DNA of 64,000 nucleotides from Polyporus tsugae (Eukaryota > Basidiomycota > Agaricomycetes > Polyporales > Polyporaceae), in assembly GCA_024305745.1 (NCBI GenBank), contig JAHRBS010000010.1:3479501-3543500 (forward strand), read 5' to 3'. The position numbers and the translations under genes were made by a program. Below, one piece after another: positions 57,477-64,000 of the stretch. The notes beneath the pieces were generated by a model. It worked only from the letters and a program-made list of their open reading frames with translations. It was not told where the DNA came from and searched no databases. Position 1 is the first letter of the stretch. Every line of letters begins with the position of its first letter.

Positions 57477-58690
57477 TGCTCGTCCTTCCACCTCTCCCTA
57501 CTCCATGCTTGACGTTGGCTCCGTATCCACATCCGTCTTGGAGCAGGAGAAGGAAACGAGAAAAGCAAAGCACTGGCATTAGTCGGATATCAATCTGGTC
57601 TGGAAATGCGCGCGGAGCGATACTAGTTGGCTGTCGGTAGAGCGATGTGGGGCTGCGATAACGAATGTGACCAGTCCAGCATACAAAACCTCATGTGCCG
57701 GCACCGGCTGGTGATTGGAAAGATCGTGGATGATCTGCGGCAGGCTCTACAGTGCAGACGTCGTCAGCTTGTGTACTCCTCGGTTACTGCTATTAGGACA
57801 GAACACGGATTCGCAAACTTGTAACTCACCTGACGCTGCTTGCAGGGTCCTGGCGGGCATTTCCCTTCTCTGTGGAGGTATGAAGCTAAATTTGCCGCGT
57901 GCTGAATTCTTCTCCAGGTTTCTAGGGTGCCTAGTGATAGTGGATCAAGCAAGACTTTAGATAGTTCACACTAAGTACAGTGTACGAGATAGGAGAAAGT
58001 ACGCTGATCTTGCAAGGTTCGCCGGCATCGTCCGGCGCGGCAACTGCCGAAAGCCCCAGGCGCTTCGCGTCCTCCTTCACTGGGTCACCTGACGCCTACG
58101 ACCCCGGTCATGTCGCGACGCTCCTTCATGACACTTTGAGGGCCTGGGCAAAAACATCTTCTTATCACCGTCTGTCACACATATCTATCCGCTTTTGCAA
58201 CTGAACGGCGTGGGTCATGATGCATACCCAGAGAGTCTAGCCGGGGCATCAGCAATATTTGCAACCTGAGGTATGTATGAGCAAACGAGTCCCGAGGAGA
58301 TCCTTGTCTACGTTCTGACGTCAAGTGATGGCAGGTAGTAAGCTTGCGATGTGTCTCGATTTTGAAGAAGGCCAGCTCCCTCGAGCTCATCCTAGTCGCG
58401 CAGATCTTTCTGGACTCGTCCTAGTTGAATCGCTGTCTCTGGATTGCCAGATATGTCAGGCTTCCGTCGTCGAGTTATAGCCTCGACGACCAACAACTGT
58501 ACAGGTGTGCCAGCCAAATGCGATCAGACAGTTAAGTTGTCTCGACCGTCGATGACTCTCTCTGCCTTCCGCCCCACCCTGCTCATCCCGCTCCCCTCAA
58601 AGCCTCTGCTAGAGGCGTCTCATCAGTCCCATCCACCCCCATCCACCACCGCCATTCCTCAAAGAATCGCACTCGTAGGCACGTCTCACA
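57477..58690. other. Divergent region between HNH copy 3 and F-box gene 2
   Basis: From about 58080 to 58690 it is homologous to the region upstream of F-box 1 (shared CCGAGGAGATCCTTGTCT, CTGGACTCGTCCTAGTT/CTGGACTCATCCTAGTT, and ATCCCGCTCCCCTCAAA), marking the left part of the tandem duplication. The 57.5-58.0 kb portion shows short frames only and no recognised gene. Confidence 0.6.
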
Positions 58691-60711
58691 ATGGTATGCG
58701 ACGCGCTCTTCTCCACATCTCCGTCCATCCTCTTACGTTCCACAACTCTAGTCTCATTGGTCTTCACATTACATCGCACCTCGACAGCTCCTGAACGATG
58801 ACATCCTCTTATTCGTTCTCTCCCTCTCTTCCTTCCAAACCGCCACCTCCATGATGGCTACATGCCATTTCCTCTACCATGAAGGGGCCAAAAGCATCCT
58901 TCACGACTCTCCCATGTCCTTTGATGCAGACATGTCAGGGGACAACGCTCTCGCCCTCGTGCGCTTCATTCAGGCCGAAGATCTGTCTCGATGCCCGCAT
59001 GTCCGTAAGCTCCACCTCCTCATGAACTCCATCTCCGACATTGTTGCAGAGTATTTGATCGACCTTGTGCCACGCATGACATCCCTTAAAACCCTCCTTG
59101 TCACCATCGAACGCACCCTTGAGTCCCACCCCGATCTTCTTCCCGCCTTTGCTTCTCTCCGGTCCGTCGAGACCCTCCTTGTAGTGAACGCTGGTCAGCG
59201 TTCCTGCGAGCTTGTCAGGACTCTTCAGTCCCAGCTGGTCGCTGCCGAAATCTACTTTGATACGGACTCCGCTGGTCAACAGCTGTCACTGTCCTCCAAT
59301 CCCGATCTCCATCCACTCATCATGTTGCAGAAGTCCGCTCCGACGCTCAAGACACTCTTAGTATCCGGCTTCTTGGTCGACAACAACTTTGAGCTCATGA
59401 TCATCCTCAGGCCTCCTGACGTCACCTATCCGAACATGCACACTTTCGTCCTGCACGAGTGCCCCCCTATCATCCTATCCCCTTACATCAAGTCATTCCC
59501 CAACCTCGCACATCTCTGTGTAAAATATCACGGCCCGAGCCCCTGGGAAGATGGCCAACCCGATCTGTTAAGCTCGATTCTCCCCCAGGTCCAGCGGGTC
59601 ATGAATATGGAGCTGCCCGTACTTGCTCCCTCCGGCATGTCCCTCGCGTGGACGAACCTCCAGGAGTATACCGGGCCCCTCATGGATCTCTGGGCCCTCG
59701 GCCTCACCTGCCCCGTCACCTGCCTGACCCTTGAGGACATGCCCGCCACACGCAGCGCGCCTCTTGCCCTCACTGATGTGCTCGCGTATGCGCGCCCCAC
59801 AGAGCTGGCGATCACCTTCCGTAAGTGCTCGCTGACGGACGTCCTGGAGACCGACTTCCTCAGCGCGCTCCGCACGAAGGGCGCCGCGGGCTTGAGGTCC
59901 CTGATGTTCGCCGTCTGGCTGCGGGCCGGGGATCGCGACTTGGACGTCGCCCGTGCTCTGGTGAGTACTACATACTCTCGCTCGTTGTGTACTGAGGTCG
60001 AGGTGTGGAATTGGGACGCTCATGCCAAGTCTTGGCTAGGATGATATCGTGGCGACGGTCTCGCGCCTGAACTTGACCCGCCTCGACATCAGGATTAACG
60101 ACGGCGGGTTGGATGGGGAGGAGACTCCTTCGAACGAGCCCGGGCTCCCTCAGGCTGGCCCTCCGTCAGAGGCTATGGGTGCAGCGGCACCACACTTCGA
60201 TGTGCATACACCGACGCATACACCGACGCCTGACACAGCACCTTCCGACCACGAAGACACTCCCCCTCCAAACGCCAGCGCATCTGTACCGGACTCGAAC
60301 TCGAACTCGGACTCAGGCTCAGGCTCGGATTCGGACTCGAATTTGGACTCAGGCTCAGACTCAAAACACTCGGACTCGGAGGATTCAGATTCGGATTCGG
60401 ATTCGGACTCGGATTCGACCCACTCGGACTCTGGCTCTGACTCAGACTCAGACTCGCTCAGCCTGAGCCTGGGCGAACGCACGCTGGACGCGGTCGACGT
60501 CCCCGCGCTCGCCGAGCGCTTTGTGGACGCCATCCCCACCCTCGAGGACTCGCTCATCGCGATCCAGCGGCCGTGCAGGTGCGGTGCGGTGCTGCCCGTC
60601 CGGACGGCAAGGTTTGGAACCGTGCCAGCGGGGAGTCAGGATTCGAGTCGGTGGAGGCCGGCGGGAGGGGTGTTCTATTTGGAGTCGGAGGGGTATGGGT
60701 CTGTGCGGTAG
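58691..60711 (+). CDS. F-box-like protein, module copy 2, with Ser-Asp repeat insert
   Basis: The ATG at 58691-58693 lies directly before an intron (58694-58787); upstream in that frame is a TAG, so this start is well supported. The exons join as MLLNDDILLFVLSLSSFQTA, continuing SMMATCHFLYHEGAK, closely matching F-box 1. Body blocks are shared throughout (FIQAEDLSRCPHVRKLHLLM, NPDLHPLIMLQKSAPTLKTL, LEDMPATRSAPLALTDVLAY). The intron 59961-60039 joins RAL to DDIVATVSRLN. The last exon holds ~80 residues rich in Ser-Asp dipeptides (~60290-60460) where F-box 1 has a His/Ala stretch, then the conserved LSLGERTLDAVDVPA. The stop is at 60711. Likely an SCF substrate receptor; the target is unknown. 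The frame is intact. Confidence 0.75.
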
Positions 60712-61113
60712 GGCGCCGCAAGGTGTATTATTTGCCGGAGGTGTATGGGTGTACTATGTGGATTCCAATTCGTGGTGGGAGTCGACGGGCCTCTTCCACC
60801 CGGACGTTCTGGACTTTCGTCGTGCTGTCGTTGCTTGTCCGGTCAGACGTTTAAACTCCTTGCTGATTGCTCGTAGTACTCTGGTGTGAATACAGGTCGT
60901 CGTTGCTTGCTCGCGTACTAATGGTATTCCATAATCTTCTCCCATTCGATTCCTAAGGAGCACCTGCGCATTACTGTTGCTGCTGCTGTTTCCCAATGTG
61001 ACGTGAAGTTCAACGTGCAATTGATTGCTATAATCTATATAATGCAACGCATATAAGCATAGGCGGAAGCGTTCGGAGCATGGTACTACATATATAAGTA
61101 AGCAATACCTGAA
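60712..61113. other. Convergent intergenic region of module 2, empty insertion site
   Basis: At 60929-60946 it reads CCATAATCTTCTCCCATT, followed by AAGGAGCAC. In module 1 the same context is CCATAAT, then element 2, then ATAATCTCTTCCCATT and CGGAGCAC. ATAAT at 60931-60935 is thus the single, unduplicated target. Confidence 0.8.
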
Positions 61114-62355
61114 CTACGTGCGGGATGTCACAACGTCCTCTCTCCACTTCTCCTCTACCCTACTCTGTTCCTCTTCCTCCGCCTTCTGCTCCACATCAGC
61201 AAAGTATCGACGCAGTTCGTCTGACGGGACAGCCAAGTAGGGAATTAACATCAGGAAGTCAAAGTGGTCCGGCTTCGGGAGACCTCGTGCCTCTGCGCGC
61301 TGCGCGCGCGCACGCCGCCTCCCCACGTCCATCTCGGCTGTGGTCGCGTCGAAGCCACCGCGGGGGTAGTACAGGTCCTCCCACACCTCGGCGACGCGGG
61401 CGCGGGTGGCCTGGACGCCGAATTCGTGGAGGACGATGGTGCCGTAGACCACTTCGAACAGGATGGGCGGGGGCCAGTCCGATTCACCGCGATCAGACAT
61501 CGAGAGTCGTGAGCCGGCGATGTGGTACGACTTGAGCGGGACAGACGGGTGGACGATGTACATGGGCTCCAAGGGGTATGCGCCTGGGACGGCGTCGCTC
61601 GAGTCCATCGCGAAGTTTGGGACCTGGCCCACAAAATTAGGATTGGAAATTAGGGTCGGATGCGATGGAGAGAGTCGGACGGACTGTGACGTACCAGCAG
61701 AAACGCGAGGGTCTGGCGCATTATTTTGTGGAAGCTTGCGCAGAGGAGGATGCTGTTGCGCACGTCGTCGATCGAAGACACAATGTCTTGTGTGCGGCCG
61801 CGGCACCTGCGGGTGGTGAGCGTCCTGATGTACTGTAGGCACACAGGGTACATAGTGCGTGTCAGTTGCAATTGCCATTTTCTGAGCGAAAAACCGAACG
61901 AGGGATAGATGTACCAGGTACGTACATCATCGTCTCTGCAATGGGGCACGAGGTGTACTGCATCACAGAACACCTCTTCCGAGGCTGACACCACGCAATT
62001 GGTGTCCCTATCCCGCAAGTCCTGGTGGAAGGTTTCGCAGGCAATGCTCAAGGTGGTGGTCGCTGCGAGGCTGTGGACGGAGTTCGTCTTCGGTGGGTTG
62101 GCGAGGTGAGGATCGGTGGGGAACATGTGTTCCTTCTCAGCGTCGCTGACATGGTAGTAGAGCAACATAGACTCCAACTCAAACGCGAGAGGCTGGTCAT
62201 AGTCGATGATGTCGAGCGAGTCCGCTTTGCACGAGAGGTGGCCCTGTGCGCCGGTGACTGCGCCGATGCAGTAGCGTATCCATTTAAGAGGCTTCGATGA
62301 GAACTGCAACTGGTTCACCCTCTCGATGGGGAACTCAAGACACGGGACCCATACC
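61114..62355 (-). pseudogene. HNH-endonuclease family gene, copy 4 (module 2), cut by element 3
   Basis: The best-preserved coding part of the family. From the LTR junction at 62355 it reads VWVPCLEFPIERVNQLQFSS, then LLYYHVSDAEKEHMFPTDPH, the first HNH half FCDAVHLVPHCRDDD, an intron (GTACGT...CTACAG), YIRTLTTRRCRGRTQD and DDVRNSILLCASFHK. A further intron joins LLVPNFAMDSSDAVPG and the C-terminal domain (VYGTIVLHEFGVQATRAR, YYPRGGFDATTAEM) to the stop at 61114. Splice sites are canonical. Everything upstream of the WV in the N-terminal VWVPCLEF block is displaced by the retroelement, so the start and promoter are beyond the window. It converges on F-box 2 (402 bp). Confidence 0.75.
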
Positions 62356-62561
62356 TGTTACGATACGAACTCTTACGTGATAGCACGATTAGTAATACCA
62401 CCTGTAACAACACGTACAACCTGCCCTGAAGCACCTGGTCCGTGCGCAGGCTCTAGCACAATATATAAACCCCTCGGTAGCTGCAGTAAATCCCCAGCTT
62501 TGAGTTGGTCTTTAGTCCTCCAGTCCTTCGCTTATTGCTAGCGTGTGGACTGACCTTATCA
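62356..62561 (+). repeat. 5' LTR of element 3
   Basis: 206 bp, from TGTTACG to CTTATCA. TATATAA lies at ~62463. The R-U5 half has one difference from the 5' LTR of element 2, whereas its U3 has an extra TGATAGCACG-type segment and several transitions. Confidence 0.92.
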
Positions 62562-62573
62562 TAACTCGAAGCT
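62562..62573 (+). promoter_or_regulatory. Self-priming site of element 3
   Basis: TAACTCGAAGCT directly follows the LTR, as in element 2. It pairs with AGCTTTGAGTTG in this LTR by ten Watson-Crick pairs and two G-U wobbles. Confidence 0.7.
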
Positions 62574-62669
62574 ACCCTCTCATCAACCTATTGCGCACCG
62601 TCTCCGTTGCCAACCGTGGTGTCCTCCTCATCCTCCACTTCTCTCCCCGTCCTGAACCCCCAGCTCGTC

Positions 62670-63182
62670 ATGCATCTCGCCGACGGCACCACCCACCACC
62701 TTGTCCCCATAGACACCCTCACCAACTCATCGCCACCGTCTCCGTCGTCGACACCACCTATTCCAATCCCGCCCCCGCACCTCTGTCACCAATCCCCAAC
62801 TCCCTCTATCGACTCCGACTCCGATTCCGACTCTGCCACCGCCGTAGACTCCGACTCTGACTCCGACTCAGACGCCAGCATCCCCGTTCACATCACCATA
62901 TCCCGACACGTCAATCCAGTGCATGCCACCTTCATCCAAACAAGGGTCAACACCCCACTGTTCCAAGGAACAGAAGTCACGGCGTACGTCCCACGTTCCC
63001 TCTACCCTGTCCTCCCCGGACACGTCATCTTCCGCTTCTCCACCACTGCAACAACTTCCGCCTACTCTCTTTACAGCATCATCGCATCCGCACAACCCAC
63101 CTATTGGGTATTTCATATTACCCTTATACCTTACACTACCGATCAGACCGCTATTTTGCACGTGTCCATTCCAACCGAGTAG
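62670..63182 (+). CDS. Unknown pre-gag ORF of element 3, original start lost
   Basis: Equivalent to the 188-codon ORF of element 2 and identical to it over this span. The ATG used in element 2 is GTG here (62616), so the first in-frame ATG is at 62670 (MHLADGTTHHLVPIDTL). The Pro/Ser-rich, (Ser-Asp)n and beta-rich segments are all kept. Whether a shortened product is made is unknown. Confidence 0.5.
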   Translation: MHLADGTTHHLVPIDTLTNSSPPSPSSTPPIPIPPPHLCHQSPTPSIDSDSDSDSATAVDSDSDSDSDASIPVHITISRHVNPVHATFIQTRVNTPLFQGTEVTAYVPRSLYPVLPGHVIFRFSTTATTSAYSLYSIIASAQPTYWVFHITLIPYTTDQTAILHVSIPTE

Positions 63183-63311
63183 TCAGTGACCACGTGTCAC
63201 AACTTGGCGCAGGAGACCCCGGTTAGCCATACCGTGGTAAAACTGCTACTATAAATACCTATAGCCTGTCACACACCGTACACTTACCCACACCTTCTTT
63301 GTATCTAGTGA

Positions 63312-64000
63312 ATGGACCCTTGGGATCTGCTGCTCGAATCGTACCCAACTCCGTCTCCATCCCCTCCACCGGTTCTCCGCGCTATAGACGCGTGGGAAGC
63401 TAGGGAAACACGGCTTGCACAGGACAGCGGCACTGTCAATTCCAGAAGTCAGACGACGTCTGAGTCGACGCACACATCCTCAACAACAATCTCCATCAGT
63501 GCCATCAACAACCATGCCCCAACCGGTACAACAGCTCGAACCCTGACAAGTTCCGATCCCCACAATACATCCCTATCCCGCGCGAACCGCCACTGGAACC
63601 AACAGCTCCGGTACCTAGAGTGACTCACACAAGAGCTCATGCACATCAGCCGACCCCTAAACCAGTTGTACACGCCGGAAGCCCGTACCCACGCACCCAT
63701 CCAGAACAACAGCGAGAGCCTACCCCACCTGTCGCACACATCCCCATCCCCGTCCAAGTCGCGAGATCCACGGAAGCGTCCCCGGTCGCCGGAAGTAGCC
63801 GATTCAACTACCAAGAGCTCCCAGAAGAACCCTCGCCTCCAACAGACTCCGACGACGATCAGGAACCCTCCGGACGTCATAGATCTGACTCAGACGGATT
63901 CACCCGTGCCCTCGAGAACCTCGGCCTCCGTGCTTCCCCCATGACCACAGGACCCTTATCCGCTCCCCAAAACCCCATCCAGCCTCCCATTCAAACCGCC
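63312..64000 (+). CDS. Gag of element 3, 5' part, with the same -1 overlap
   Basis: A 103-codon ORF (63312-63623, MDPWDLLLESYPTPSPSPPP) ends at TGA. The gag frame continues in the -1 phase (THTRAHAHQPTPKPVV, RFNYQELPEEPSPPTD, TRALENLGLRASPMT) to the window edge. No premature stop is seen in the visible part of the second frame. It is identical in protein to element 2 here. Confidence 0.7.

Larger units (their letters stand above)
62356..64000 (+). mobile_element. 5' part of a chromovirus related to element 2 (element 3)
   Basis: It starts TGTTACGATAC inside HNH copy 4 and runs off the window. The internal region to 64000 is almost base-for-base the reverse complement of 54306-55749 in element 2, while the outer part of its LTR differs by about nine substitutions and 11 nt of indels. 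The target duplication should be ATACC (62351-62355), but the other end is not visible. Confidence 0.92.

Noticed and set aside
60290..60460. GAYTCN tandem repeats as a minisatellite or array outside genes
   Set aside because: The repeats stay in frame inside the last exon of F-box 2 and are flanked by conserved coding blocks, so they are a coding repeat.

Overview
This looks like nuclear DNA of a filamentous basidiomycete, most likely an Agaricomycete. The genes are GC-rich, dense and cut by many 45-80 nt GT-AG introns. The readable proteins are eukaryotic and fungal: Nup192, Nup42, TAF4, Dbp4, a BOI/Pob1-type scaffold, mitochondrial uL13m and a mitochondrial methionine aminopeptidase. F-box proteins and chromodomain Ty3/Gypsy elements also occur.

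1-17 kb and 20-36 kb are mainly housekeeping DNA. In order: the N-terminus of a TTC27/Emw1 homologue (-), a small calponin-homology protein (-), a BOI-family SH3/SAM/PH protein (-), an acidic nuclear protein (+), mitochondrial uL13m (-), NUP192 (+, 126 bp from uL13m), mitochondrial methionine aminopeptidase (-), DBP4 (-), TAF4 (-), NUP42 (+), a serine racemase/threonine dehydratase-type enzyme (-), tRNA-Thr(AGT) (-) and a short-chain dehydrogenase (+). A divergent pair of HNH-family genes interrupts this at 17.2-19.8 kb. Two gene-poor stretches (28.0-29.7 and 31.6-35.2 kb) hold nothing I can support.

36.9-45.9 kb is a nearly intact Ty3/Gypsy element: 362 bp LTRs, target duplication CGCGT, and one uninterrupted 2,689-codon gag-pol frame that carries an RGG-rich tail beyond the chromodomain.

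45.9-64 kb is an accessory block. A convergent two-gene module (F-box > < HNH) is present twice in tandem. A second chromovirus (49.3-55.9 kb, target duplication ATAAT) sits between the genes of module 1, and the matching spot in module 2 is still empty, so the insertion came after the duplication. A third, related element begins inside the HNH gene of module 2 and leaves the window.

The most interesting signals are these. (i) The tandem F-box/HNH module, in which all four HNH copies carry different lesions while both F-box copies stay open. (ii) A 12 nt self-complementarity between LTR and primer site in the second element family, which predicts Tf1/sushi-type self-priming. (iii) An extra unrecognised ORF ahead of gag in that family. 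(iv) A mosaic LTR pattern that suggests gene conversion between inverted copies. (v) Signs of CpG-methylation decay: premature stops that are all TGA, and LTR differences in the first element that all fall at CpG sites. (vi) The RGG tail on the first element.
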